DNA from: Clusia tigrina | Taxonomy: Eukaryota > Arthropoda > Insecta > Diptera > Clusiidae | Length of the DNA stretch: 64,000 bases | Direction: 5' to 3' | NCBI GenBank assembly: GCA_920105625.2 | Contig: OV050030.1 | Location: forward strand, 66,989,807 to 67,053,806 | In this document: piece by piece, positions 45,493 to 56,500 of the stretch | How positions within the stretch are numbered: position 1 is the stretch's first letter | Layout of the letters: the number at the start of each line of letters is the position of its first letter | Program-made: the position numbers and the translations under genes | Notes under the pieces: model-generated | Told to the model about the DNA's origin: nothing | Database searches by the model: none | What the model saw: the letters and a program-made list of their open reading frames with translations, nothing else

Positions 45493-45870
45493 ACATTCCA
45501 GGCTATAACTAATTTTAAAAATATTAGCTGCAATGAAAAATAGAGTCATACAATTGACACAGTCACAGTCATAAACGGGTTTATCTCAAATATTCTTGCT
45601 TATATCAGAGGGGCAATAAGATTTGCTCAGAATACAAAAATAAAAAGATTTAGTTTTATCAGTCAGAGCTCTATAGGGCGGTAAAATCAATCAATAGTTC
45701 ATTCCTCTTCCCATCTGGTATATAGTAACAAAATAATGAATCTCATAATGTAGGAGGGTAAGACGGGTAAACCGAAGTGGAATGGTATAGCATTTAACTT
45801 TGAATTACGGTTTTAAGGTAATTAGAGACATGTATATACGAGTATACGACTTTATATTAATCTATGGCTA
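45493..45870. other. Unassigned flank of Gyp-3
   Basis: No gene is seen. The sequence before 39306 and after 45492 should join into one older sequence. ATTCCAGGC at 45495-45503 is the inverse of GCCTGGAAT at 39237-39245, so a degenerate inverted repeat may have surrounded the target. Confidence 0.35.
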
Positions 45871-46515
45871 ATGCTGTCACGGAGTAAGAAGACATTTGCA
45901 AAAGCGCAGTTCAACAAATCCAGATGTATACTGGAGACCGCAGGGGAAATATGGTTCGCGAAGGATGAGTGGGTGATTGTGACGGAGTTCCCAAGGACAG
46001 AATTGGAAATTATTTTGGAGCAGAATATGAGGAATAAAATTTCTGGAAAACAATCTGCAGCCAGTGGTGCCGAGCTAAAGCGTAAGGGCGAATTATCAAC
46101 ACAGAAATGAATGTAGTTGGCGACCTATTGCATGCCAAGCTGAATGTATTGTTTGCAACTTTGAACAAGTTACCCGAGGCAGCGCCATTATTGCGAGGCA
46201 TCTCTCGGTACAAAAAGGCACCTGGGCGGTTCTACGAACTAGACGAAGTGCGAACCACGTAGACAGAAAATCTAGCAGTAGCTATCATAGTTCCATTACG
46301 ACTACTGGAATGATTGGCGATGTATAAAGTGTACACTATCCCAAAGCGATTGAACGCATATTGGTGTTTATCACAAAATGTTAGGTATGACTACATAGCC
46401 GAAAGCCAATCACAAGAACGTTACAGTCGTCAATCCATAAAGAAACAAAAATATTGCGTGAGCCTGAATCCAGCAAAACGATTACGATACCACCCGGGAG
46501 AGTTGCTCACCTGAA
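45871..46515 (+). pseudogene. Possible env-like remnant
   Basis: Frames in all three phases read FNKSRCILETAGEIWFAKDE, then WVIVTEFPRTELEII, and after frame changes KLPEAAPLLRGISRYKKAPG, LAVAIIVPLRL and YKVYTIPKRLNAYW. The YxVYTIPKxL pattern with a preceding hydrophobic LAVAIIVPL resembles the F-type envelope proteins found in some insect LTR elements. Overall similarity is too weak for certainty. At least four frame changes or stops are present, so it is a relic in any case. Confidence 0.3.
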
Positions 46516-47210
46516 CAATATAGAATTTAGAACATGAGCGGTGTGAACACGTGACCATTCGAACCAATAGAAGCAATCAGCGACTTGGCTAAGGAGGCTA
46601 AAGCCGAAGAGAAAGTAGCGGGCCTCACCGAGTCCTACGAGGGAATTTATATTTAGAAAGAGAGGAGGGGCCGGCGCAAACGGACTCTTCCGACTAATGA
46701 TAGTAACGATGGTATTTTTGACGAAAATGACGCCAAACAGGAATTTTTCCCAGCCCCATATACAACGGAATGCAGCATTCTCCGAAGGAATGTTGCAAAA
46801 CAGTAGAAGGAATAAATTATAAGAAAAAATTATATAAATAAATTGTAAAATATAAATAAGAACAAAAAGAAAAGAAAACGAAAAGAAAAAAAACAAATAA
46901 GAAGCAAAAACTAAAAGTGTCCAATAATACAAAGAAAACAATAAAAATAATAAAATAATAGATACAAAAGGAGACGGAAAATAAAAGGACCAACATGCAA
47001 AAAAAGAAGATTAAAAAAAATAATAATAAAATAATGATTAAAACAAAACACAAAAATAAACAAATCAAAAAAGAGAGAAAATAATAAAGAAACAACAAAA
47101 GATAAAGCAAACAATAAGAACCCAAAACATGGCAAAAATATATAATAAAAAAGGAAATTACTGTATAGTATATAGGATGCACAAATTGTTTTCGATGCAG
47201 GAAGAATTAC
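46516..47210. other. Unassigned; strongly A-rich strand at 46800-47165
   Basis: 46516-46800 has short charged frames (SDLAKEAKAEEKVAG) without a known domain. 46800-47165 is nearly all A plus scattered G/C on the plus strand. The long Phe/Leu/Ile frames on the other strand are a composition effect. It resembles the untranslated regions of Gyp-3 in composition. Confidence 0.5.
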
Positions 47211-47215
47211 TAACT

Positions 47216-47320
47216 AAACTCACAATGTCCGCTAAACCCAAGTAGCTATTAGATTTTTGTATCGAGCTCGTAACGAGTTGTGCGAATAAAACAGCACTTG
47301 AGTAAATGGTATACTTGGCA
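47216..47320 (+). repeat. Fragment of the F1-type LTR
   Basis: The first 40 bases match 29199-29238 with four or five differences (AAACTCACAATGTCCGCT...). The following sequence has GCGAATAAAACAGC, a possible poly(A) signal. The rest differs, so it is either a relative or an internally deleted copy. Confidence 0.5.
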
Positions 47321-47544
47321 GCACTGTTTCATCTGTTTTTTTTTTAACATTTACTTTCTTTATATTTTTTATGCAAAACTAATCATCCGAATATAATTTA
47401 AATTAACAGAATAATAATATTTAAAATCAAAAAACAAAATCCAAATATTAATTTTTGTTTTCTTTAAATTTAAGCAGATGAAATAAATCCATTGAATTTT
47501 ATCCCACCCTACCTAAACTCTAACAACAGAACCCAAATTTTGTA

Positions 47545-48127
47545 GTGGTTAGCTCTACTGATACCGAAAAATCACTAGCAAAGTATTCATGCTTTCAAAT
47601 CCACAAATCGCTGAATCTTATAAGCAAAGATATACTCACCATTTCCGAGCTTCGTGATGGTAATTTACTCCTATTAGTGAAAGATAAAAATGCTGCCCAA
47701 AAACTCATTGCTGCAAAGCAACTTCACGGAATCTGCCCCATATCAGCCAAACATCACATCAGTTTAAATTTCGTCAAAAGCACCATTTTCGCCCCCTTTC
47801 TAAGCAATATATCCAAAGAGGATATGGAAAAGGATTGAGGAATTGGGCCCTCAAGATGTTACAGATTGGTACAAATTTAGGAGGAACATTGATGGGAAGA
47901 TTCAGGATACCGGAGTTGAATTAATTATATTTGATGTGTATCACCTTCCGGAGAAAATTGACATCGCTTGGAGAAAGGTACAAGTAAGACAATACATTCC
48001 TAGCCCTATGCGCTGCAAAAATTGCCAGTTCCTTGGACATATGCAAAAATTCTGTAAAAGGGCACCTTCATGTGTCACTTGCAACCTATCTCCCCATTAC
48101 AATATAAATGCCGCCTATAGAAAATAA
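47545..48127 (+). pseudogene. I-1 ORF1
   Basis: Two frames, 47545-47838 and 47843-48127, form one gene. The first has ISELRDGNLLLLVKDKNAAQKL and KSTIFAPFLSNISKEDMEK. The second has VTDWYKFRRNIDGKIQDTG, YIPSPMRCKNCQFLGHMQKFC (first CCHC knuckle) and CVTCNLSPHYN (second, imperfect). This is the RNA-recognition and zinc-knuckle layout of I-clade ORF1. A stop at 47836-47838 with a frame change breaks it, and the N-terminus is short. Confidence 0.82.
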
Positions 48128-48209
48128 TAAAAATGTAAGCCCCGAATCCCTCCTCTTCCCCCACCCAACACACGTAAATTTTACTTCTTTACATTTTCTG
48201 ATTTTGCAT

Positions 48210-48800
48210 ATGTCCATTAAAATAATGCAGTGGGATATGAATGGTTATAGCAATATATACAATGAATTATCATTACTAATAAATGAATTCTCATCATTTA
48301 AGAGGCTCATCTACCGTCCACAAATAATAATGCATTTGTACCCAAACATTTTCCCTGCATATTTCCACAATCTTACATCCAATACATCAGCTAAACAAAG
48401 TGTCGGACTTCTAATCAAAAAACATTTACCACATAATTGTATACCCTTAACCTCTCCCATATCCACAATAGCCGTAAAGGTTTACCTTAATCCCTCTTTG
48501 AATATAATAAATAGCTACATACCCCAATCACAAAAATTCACCGCCGGAGATCTATCAGGTATTCTACATTTGATCAATGAGCCTCGTCTAATTATGGGCG
48601 ACTTTGGGGCTCAAGGCAATCCAATAATAGGGGAAATTCTATGGAACACTTCATATTAAATGAGAACCTAATTATCTTAAACGATGGAACGTCAACTCAC
48701 TTTTCATCCCATAAAGCGTTCACCCGTATCTGACAACATGTTCTGCTCAATTAACACCCCGTTGTTCATGGAAAATTCTGGAGAATCTTCATGGCAGCGA
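48210..48800 (+). pseudogene. I-1 ORF2 endonuclease remnant
   Basis: It opens with MSIKIMQWDMNGYSNIYNELS, matching the start of LINE endonucleases (LQWNxNG with Asn changed to Asp). It continues to SVGLLIKKHLPHNCIP and LIMGDFGAQGNPIIGE (the GDFNAH motif, altered). A later frame reads NLIILNDGTSTHFSSH. The segment between NEFSS and RPQII, which normally holds the catalytic Glu, is missing. It is non-functional. Confidence 0.75.
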
Positions 48801-48809
48801 CTATCATCT

Positions 48810-50261
48810 GATAATTATTGAAACCATTTCTGGTGAAAGCTGCTGTTCCTTGCTGGAATAGTGACCAAAATCGGCTTAGAAAAGAGAAACAAGTCCTCTG
48901 GTACAGTTATAAACTTCTTAAATCCACTTCAACTTTAATCGCTTTCAAAAAGGCCAATGCTGTTTTCAAGAAGGCTTGCCAAGTCGATCTGCTTCCCAAA
49001 ATTTACATCAGAAATAAATCTAAACACATCTATTAAAAAGATCTGGTCCGACATCAAAACACTTACAGGGAATAAAACTACTAACAAGATACAAATTTTA
49101 AATTCTGCCTCAAATCAAATTACCTCACCTCTTGAAATAGCTAATTATTTTGCTTCGTATATTTTATGACGGAAAATCTACACTTTAAAAATATATCCCT
49201 AGCAATATATCAGCCAAAGCAAAACAAATAGAACAAAAAATTACTAAACTTGAGTTCGAAACAGCACTGTGCAGCGAAAAGGCAAAACACCTGGTTTCGA
49301 CTATATTTCATATTCGATGGTACAAAATTGTCCGCCCTACGTAAAAGATATAATCCTGAACCTGTACAACAACATCCTATACCAAGGTATTTATCCACAA
49401 AACTGGAGAACAATTATCATCATTCCAATTTCCAAACCCAATAAGCCCAATCTCGAAGTTAATAGCTACCGTCCAATATCCCTCCTGCCTGCTGCAATAG
49501 CTCAGAGGCTAATGTGGTTAATTTCTAATAACAATCTGATCAACGCTAACCAAGTTGCTTTTCGAAAAAACAAAGCACAACAGATGTCATACTTCATTTC
49601 AACCATCATGTGTCAAACGCTCTTTTAAATAAAAACCACGTAACAATATTGACAACTGATTTTGAAAGAGCGCATGTGGTGTTGCGTCAGCTTCCAAACT
49701 GGAAAGTTGGTGCAAAAATCTTTAATTTTGTTAAAGCTCTTGGCCGGCGGCAGGTTACGAGTTAGAGTTGACTCAGAAATTTCCGGCACGTTCCCGCTCA
49801 TCAATGGGATACCGCAGGGGTCTCCTCTCGCAGTTGCTCTTTTCATCATTGCCTTCGACCAACTAAGCAAAATTTTAGCCAAATTAAAAAATTTTTAACA
49901 TTTAATTTATGCTGTAATCTTTTCTAAACAAAATGATAATAATATCGTTAAAGATACATTTTCAAAAATTTTAGATAACGTTACAATGACCTCGGGAGCT
50001 AATCTTTCTATAGAAAAATGCAAAATATTGCACATTTGTGAAAAACATTGATGTAGTAATTTTACTTTAAGGTATAACAATGTAAATATAGAATTTGTTA
50101 ACTATTTGAAAATATTAGGAGTTATATTCGATGTAAGTTCTACATTTAAGCAACATTGTTTAGTATTAAGAAAAAGACTAGCTGCCCGCTTAAATCTTAT
50201 AAAGTATTTCACATCCAAAAACTTTTTAATTCTTGTTACGACTTTACTTAATATTACCAGA
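48810..50261 (+). pseudogene. I-1 ORF2 reverse transcriptase remnant
   Basis: Pieces in several frames read WYSYKLLKSTSTLIAFKKANAVFKKAC, KIWSDIKTLTGNK, PPYVKDIILNLYNNILYQGIYPQNW, PNLEVNSYRPISLLPA and NGIPQGSPLAVALFIIAF. The position of the YADD box (about 49907-49920) reads LIYAVIFS, so the two catalytic Asp residues are missing. The end has LKILGVIFDVSSTFKQH. It is dead. Confidence 0.8.
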
Positions 50262-51157
50262 TCGCCCCACAAGAAAAAGTCAGGTGCAGTAAGGTCCGGC
50301 GACCTGGGGGGCCAACGGAATGTGGAGTTTCTGGATATCAGCTTATTGGGAAATTTTCGTCGCAATTCTGTCATAACAGGCCGGGCTATGTGAGGAGTTG
50401 CACCATCTTGCTGAAACCACACTGAGTTGAAAGCAATTCTCATTCGGCGTAATTCTGGATAGAAAAAGTCTCTCAACATGGCCAAGTAACGGTCTCCAGT
50501 AACCGTAACGGTGTGACCGTTTTCTTCGAAGAAGTAGGGCCCGACAATGCAGCGTGATGAAACTGCACACCACACTGTAACACGAAGTGGATGTAATTCC
50601 GTCTCATGGAGTATCTGTGGGTTGGAAGCACTCCATATTCGACAATTTTGTTTATTTATGTTGCCGTTTAAATCGAAATGGGCCTCGTCAGACATAAAAA
50701 GACAGTTGATCATGTTTCCGTCCTCTTCCACCATTTGAAGCATCTTCTGGCAAAATTCCAAGCGAATCGGGAAGTCTGCTGCGTTCAATTTGTTGGCCAT
50801 TTGAATTTTATATGGGAATAAGTCCAAATCTTTATGCATAATTGACTGCAATGACTGTCTGCTTATACCCATTTGAGCAGATAAGGTGCTTGTCGAAACT
50901 CTTGGATTATTTTGTGTGGCAGCAGCTACTGCAGCGATTGTTTCCTCCGTCCGAACTGAAGGGTTTCGATGGTAAGGTCTTCTGTTGACTGTCCCATGCT
51001 CGGCAAAATTGTTTACAAGTCTCATTATGGTCCATCTGCTCGGTGGATTGCCGCCAAACGTGCGCCTATACTCCCTTTGAACCGCAACTACGGACTCCAG
51101 TGCGTGATAGCGGCGGACAATCCAAATTCTTGTTTCAGTGTCCCAGTTATCCATTTT
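50262..51157 (-). CDS. Mar-1 transposase (C-terminally truncated)
   Basis: The cut-and-paste transposase of the Tc1/mariner superfamily. The likely start is MDNWDTETRIW near 51157. An N-terminal helix-turn-helix region (PSRWTIMRLVNNF, then ISRQSLQSIM) is followed by the catalytic core: FMSDEAHFDLNGNINKQNCR with the first Asp, VWFQQDGATPHIA with the second, and WPPRSPDLTAPDFFLWG with the third. By my count 36 residues separate the second and third Asp. No stop interrupts the core. The last roughly 80 residues expected after FLWG are replaced by 50 unrelated residues encoded by LINE DNA. Confidence 0.88.
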
Positions 51158-51263
51158 TGATAAATCTAACATCAATCTGCAAAATAAAAAAAAAACCAGA
51201 TTCATTAAATAGAAAAAAAGTTATTACATTTTTTTTTGGTAGCGGCTTTCATCAGCCACCCTG
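50262..51263 (-). mobile_element. Mar-1: truncated Tc1/mariner-like element
   Basis: A minus-strand DNA transposon whose 5' terminal sequence starts CAGGGTGGCTGATG at 51263, preceded by a TA at 51264-51265. The transposase is open from 51157 to the break. The 3' end is missing: homology to transposase stops after FFLWGDL near 50265, and I-1 LINE sequence follows. No second terminal repeat is found. Confidence 0.85.
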
Positions 51264-51265
51264 TA

Positions 51266-51456
51266 TATAAGAAATACACAAATAAGAAATATAAATAAGA
51301 AATTCATATAAGAATAGTATAAATATGAAAAGCTACATATAACCATATAGCATTGTAAAACCAAAACATAGCCAAGTATATATACGAGTATAATACAAAC
51401 AACAAAAAAAAAAATGTTTCCGAAACAAAAATTTTTTTTCCCCGGAGGATTAGTGG
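51266..51456 (+). other. 3' internal end of the LTR-iii element
   Basis: AT-rich sequence ending in CCCGGAGGATTAGTGG, a likely polypurine tract directly before the LTR at 51457. The rest of the element to the left is absent. Confidence 0.5.
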
Positions 51457-51980
51457 TGTAGTGTATCATGAAAGTCATGCATACCATACGTATGCCTGCG
51501 ATTGTAAAGAACCAAATGCACCAGAGAAATGTGTAGTGCACGCGCAGCATGATCGCACACACACTCACTCCACATGCTCAAACCTTTCCTCTATCCCAAA
51601 GCAATGCACTTAAAATAGGTCATGTGCAATTCGAACCTCAAAGGTGTGCCGTAGGCAAGAATTGCACATTAATAATTTATTGCTTGCACATGTGATTTTC
51701 ATGACACATGGGATATTGGAAATATGGAAATGAAACACTAATTATAGCAAAATTAAATGGTAGAAATAAGTATATAAGAACGTAGTTATAAGAATAAAGA
51801 TTAGTTCTAAACACAACTCATAACTGTTTGTACTCACAAGGAGCTGACTTTAGTCGCTTCAATAGAACTCAAAGGAGCTGACTCTAGTCGCTTCAATAGA
51901 ACATTTGGCCGCCTTAAGGCGCCGATACAAAAGTGCGCAAGCTCTCGCGCAATCAAACAATCATATGAGCCCATCATCTG
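51457..51980 (+). repeat. LTR-iii, same family as LTR-i
   Basis: Starts TGTAGTGTATCATGAAAG and ends GAGCCCATCAT, as in 2838-3290. It is preceded by a polypurine tract, so it is a 3' LTR. It contains a 33-bp tandem duplication (about 51838-51902) with the core AAGGAGCTGACTxTAGTCGC. Gyp-4 RNase H sequence begins about 30 bases after it. Confidence 0.65.
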
Positions 51981-52019
51981 CGTAGGGAATATACTGATAG
52001 GCAAAACTAATTGCATTAC

Positions 52020-53590
52020 TGATAGAACGTATTACAATTTAAAAGAGCCAAATTTAAAACTGCAAAGGTGGTAAATTCAGTTGAACGAATTCGATTTCGA
52101 TTTAATTTTCATAAAAGGCAAAGAAAATGCTTTAGACGGACTTAGCAGAATTGTAGAGAATGATACTGAAGACAACGAGAGAACAGATACAGACAAAACT
52201 ATAATTATTGAAAACACGGACATCTTTGCTATACAGGCGGATAATAATTTGCAAGTCGAAAAAGATAACTTAGAAGAAGAGCTTGACTTATCAGCAGACT
52301 TAATTCAATTGTTCACAAATCAGAGGAACGACTTAGAAAGAGTTCACAGCGCAGAATCGGATGACATGACTTTATAAAAATTACTGAAAAAGCACTCAAT
52401 TTATTTAAGACACAATTGGTTTTAAAAGAATCAGATAAAGAATCAAAAACCACAAAAATATTGTATAAAAATAAAATAAGATACATAGTAGAAACGAATG
52501 GAGATGTTACGAACATCGTAAAATTCATGCAAGAAATATTACCAGAAAAAGGTCTAATTGTAGTTTTTTGGGAAAATATAAAATTATATCGTAAGTTTCA
52601 AGAATGCTATAGACAATATTTTGCTAAGAATAATAACTTAAAAGTACTTAAGGCATATTTATTGTTAATTGATGTTAAAATTTTAAAAATTATAGAAAGA
52701 GAGCATTTGAAGAATAACCATAGAGGTATAAACGAAAACTTCTCTGAAATAAAAAAAAAATTAAACTATTATCCAAACTTACAAAAAGAGATCCATAATT
52801 ATATAAATAATTGTAATATTTGTAACCTTGCTAAATAGATCGTAATCCTATTAAATACAACTTAAATATCACCGATACACCAACATAACGAAATGGTTTA
52901 TGTCGATATTTGGTACCCCCAAAGAAACATTATGTATCTTAGCTCGATTGATAAATTAACCAAATACGCTACTGTGCATTATTTAAAAGATCGATCTTGG
53001 ATATCATTTTTAAAAGCATTAAAAGATAGAATACAACACCTAGGGAAGCCAGATTTAATAATCACAGATAATGAATTCGACATACTAACAATAAAACAAT
53101 TTTTATCAGATAACGATATACAAGTACACTTTACAACACCATACAAGAAAACTGGTAACTCAGACGTCGAAAGATTACATTTAACATTAAACGAACATAT
53201 AAGACTTTTCAATGCCGATCCAAAGAATGAGGACAGAATTAATTCCAAAGTATTCAAAGCAATAGTCAACTATAATAATACAACCACACCAGAACAAAAA
53301 TCAAACCAATCGATTTCTTAAATAATGCACTTAGTAACGAGGAATTATTAAAGTTGTCAGATATATTAAAAAAAAGGTCAACATACAAAAACGACATCAA
53401 AAAGAAAATAATGTCGACAAGATTGATTTTGCGAATGAGTATGTAAAAAATTTTAAAATGGCAAGTCAAATTCTAAATATAAACTAATCAAAGATTATAA
53501 CCAAGAAGGAAACTACTTAGTGTCAAGCGATAAATCACCAAAGAAAATATACAAAGATCAAGTGAAAAGAAAATACAAATTTCAGAATAA
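52020..53590 (+). pseudogene. Gyp-4 RNase H tail and integrase
   Basis: The start reads YYNLKEPNLKLQRW, then LNEFDFDLIFIKGKENALDGLSRI (RNase H end). The connector is RVHSAESDDMTL. The integrase zinc module reads HNYINNCNICNLAK. The core has VYVDIWYPQRN (first Asp), LIITDNEFDI (second Asp) and GNSDVERLHLTL (Glu), so all three DDE residues are kept in the open frame 52893-53321. The tail ends KIYKDQVKRKYKFQ near 53590. Stops near 52077, 52375 and 52837 and frame changes after 53321 disable it. Confidence 0.87.
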
Positions 53591-53690
53591 GAATAAATAG
53601 GCATTCAAAGAAAAATGCAAAATTTATAAAAAATTGTAATCCCTAGTAGTTGCTTCAACAATTATTGTTGAAACTTGAAGTGGGGGAGTG

Positions 53691-53840
53691 ATATAGTCAA
53701 AGACATAGATACTCTTTCACTCGCACCTTCAGGCTTAGGCTAAGTACTCATAAGTTTAGCTTTAAGTTTAGGTAAGAAGAGTTAGTCTGTAAGTGATCGT
53801 AGTAGTGAACGCATCAGTATTTAATAAAATAAGAAACCAA
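53691..53840 (+). repeat. Gyp-4 LTR, incomplete
   Basis: It follows the purine tract and contains AATAAA at 53823-53828. No second copy is in the window, and Jock-3 begins at about 53845, so the right end is uncertain. Confidence 0.55.
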
Positions 53841-53844
53841 CAAA

Positions 53845-54670
53845 GAAGTTGATACTAATTTCAACATTTGCAGATGATACCGTCATACTTACTTGCAATA
53901 AATATTCGATAAAGGCTTCGAGAGCGCTGCAAGAGCACTTATTTAGGGTAGAAGAATGGCTAGGAATGTGGCGTTTAAAGGTCAATGAGCAAAAAAGCAA
54001 AGCAAGTAACATTCTCTTTGTAGCCCGGTACATGTCCAGCTATACGGCTCAATAATATCTAGGTTCCACAAGCTACTGAAATCACTTATCTCGGCATTCG
54101 TTTAGACAGGCACTTAACTTGGCGTACGCACATTTCAGCTAAAATTTTACAAATGAAGTTGAAGGTCACTAATCTGCATTGGCTAATTAACCATAAATCT
54201 ACCTTAAGTCTGGAATATAAAATCCTCATATACAATGCAGTTATTAAGCCGATATGGTTCGACTGTGGGGTAATACATCCGCTACTATCATTGCCATAAT
54301 TCAAAGGTGTCAGTCACAGATATTTAGGTTAATAACAGGTGCTCCATGGTACATGCGCAACGATAATATTCACAAAGACCTGAAAATACCAACAATTATC
54401 ACAGAAATAAAATCTAGAAAGCAGAAATATATAGCAAAACTGGAAAATCACTCCAATCCACTAGCTAAACCCCTGGCAAAATCTATAAACCGATCCCGCC
54501 TGCAGAGAAGAGACTTTCCGGCCTTTTGAAGAGCGAAACAGAGCCAAAATTTTGATGACCAAATTCAATTTGGGATAAAATTATTTTTTAATTTTAAGAT
54601 TTGATGTACTTATTGTTAGGCTTAATTAAGCCAGATAAATTCTTGTAATAAAAAAAGATAAATGTATGGC
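53845..54670 (+). mobile_element. Jock-3: 3' fragment of a Jockey-clade LINE
   Basis: A plus-strand LINE copy, truncated at its 5' end within RT. It begins at the catalytic box (LISTFADDTVIL, 53850-53890), followed by WLGMWRLKVNEQKS, YLGIRLD-like sequence in changed frames, and the C-terminal part RLITGAPWYMRNDNIHKDL to a TGA at about 54527. The A-rich tail lies at 54645-54662. The FADD box is intact but the protein is broken by at least three frame changes. Target duplication was not found. Confidence 0.87.
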
Positions 54671-54679
54671 GATTGGTTA

Positions 54680-56500
54680 TTAGTACAATGTTTCGTAACA
54701 AAAACAATATGAAACTTTGTTCTGTTTTATTATGGTGGCTATCTAAAGAAAAAAAAATTAATATACATATGTATCAGAAGACACAAATGAGTTTGAGCTA
54801 TAGATGATTTTTTAAATTGTATTGCTGTTGCTGTGATTCAAGTTCAACTACTATCTAGTAACTTACTACCATGTAGTAACTTAGAATTCATACATTCGTA
54901 CATTCGTACTAAATGTTCGTTGCATACTTTTAGGGTAAACGGTTCCTCCATTTACCAAAGGGTTTGAATGGTGAAACACAATTAGCAAAAGCAATAAAAA
55001 TATTGCTTTTGCTGTGCTTCTGTGGTTGCCATAGTTCAAAAAATGATTGTGCTTCTACTGCGACTTTGACAAAATTGAAAGCAGCAACACAAGTACTTTT
55101 TTGAAAAGTAGAAGCAGCAGCGCATGATCAGCTTTTGCTGTACTGATGCAAAAGGAAAAGCAGCAGCAGACTATTCGGCTTTTGCTATTTACTGCTCTAA
55201 AGTATGTTGGAATCGTGGATCCAGAAATAATGTTGCAAGCAAGCTTTCGTTAGACATAGGTTTTTTCTTTCGGTTTCAAGTGCGTGCAAAATGCTACTTC
55301 CTATTTTATATAGTATAAAAGCATTTGTGTTTTTTTCATTGTTTTTTTTTAGTGAAAAATTTTTATTTTAGCCATTGCACAAAAAAAAACTGTAGTGTAA
55401 CTGCTCTTTTTTAAATTCTGCTCTACAGATTTATATATTCTTGGCTCTAGTTTTATTAAAATATTTTTAGCCGATTTTAAATCATTTAACATGTTAGAAG
55501 TTGATGATAAAGTGAAATCGCAAAATGACGAGATATGCAACCTTTAACTACAAACTGTAGTTTTCCAATTTATTCAATAGCAATATTATTGATAGAGAGG
55601 ATGCATTTTAAATGAGTTTTTAGCAAATGGGGTCAATGATTGAAAGGCTGCAACTTGCCATTTTTGCGAAGTGATACCAATGTATTGAACTTTTGGAAGG
55701 TAAACGTATACAGCGGCACGAGTTACATTCGCTGAGTAAAAGTTGTTTTGCTATACTACCGACACAGGTAAACGTATTGGTTTAACTTTATAGAAGTAAT
55801 AACTGAATTTAAAACTTATTTTATTTTACGTAACAATTGAACGTGTTTTTTCAACCTAGAAAACCATACTAACCGAGAACAGAATTCGGTTAAGTGAAAC
55901 TACATTGGAAAATATGTTGTTGGTCAAATTGAATCCATAATATTTGTACGATTCTATTAACATACATGACTTAGTAATGCACGTAGATCAATTGATCTAA
56001 TTAGGTAGGTCGGTAAATGAAAAGGAAAATAAAGCTTATAAATAATATAAATAAAAAAGAGGTAAATGAAATATAGATTATGATAAGAAAAATTACAATA
56101 GTAGCCCTTACATACTATGTGCTTTCGTCATAAGCAGTAAAGAATAACAGAAATACTATATACTAGCGGAATCCAGCGGCCGAAATTCGACCGCACTCTA
56201 GGGAACTTCAAAATGGTGGGGTTATGTATTTGGTTTATACCAAAATTTGACCTATTGCGCCTGTAATAATTATGCGGTATTAGGAATTAAATGAAACATA
56301 ACCTATATTTTATGTAAAATAACAATGATTGTTTATTTGTAAAATATGATGTGTATCTCCTGATGGTTGATGGTCAACTAACTCTATAACAAGTGTCAGC
56401 TGTCAACTTTATTGATGGGTGCGTTCACAGTTGCAGTTGTATTACATGATTTTTTTTTAATCAAAACAAAAAAATAACTTACATTTTAAAGCTAGCTTGA
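54680..56500. other. Unassigned interval with short inverted repeats
   Basis: No supported gene or known element. 54975-55200 is rich in AGCAAAAGCA/TGCTTTTGCT words. GCAAAAGCAAT and ATTGCTTTTGC form an 11-bp perfect inverted repeat near 54985-55012. It may contain a small non-autonomous transposon, but ends were not defined. Confidence 0.4.

Larger units (their letters stand above)
47340..50261 (+). mobile_element. I-1: I-clade LINE, degenerate and cut at 3' side
   Basis: A plus-strand non-LTR element with an ORF1 (47545-48120) of I-factor type and ORF2 remnants (48210-50261). Gag-like ORF1 with a CCHC knuckle, a very short endonuclease remnant and RT pieces occur in the right order. It is much shorter than a full I element because of internal deletions. 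It ends within the RT C-terminal region, where the mariner-like sequence Mar-1 begins, and no 3' end was found on the far side. Confidence 0.8.
52010..53840 (+). mobile_element. Gyp-4: 3' half of a gypsy element
   Basis: A plus-strand remnant starting inside RNase H (52010) and running through the connector, integrase and C-terminal tail to a polypurine tract (GAAGTGGGGGAG, 53679-53690) and an LTR starting TGATATAGTC at 53691. Pol is related to that of Gyp-3 but the LTR is different. The left part was lost at the junction with LTR-iii. Confidence 0.82.

Noticed and set aside
46817..47182. Long minus-strand frames rich in Phe, Leu and Ile that look like a membrane protein
   Set aside because: They are the complement of an A-rich run; overlapping frames all give the same composition and no motif is present.
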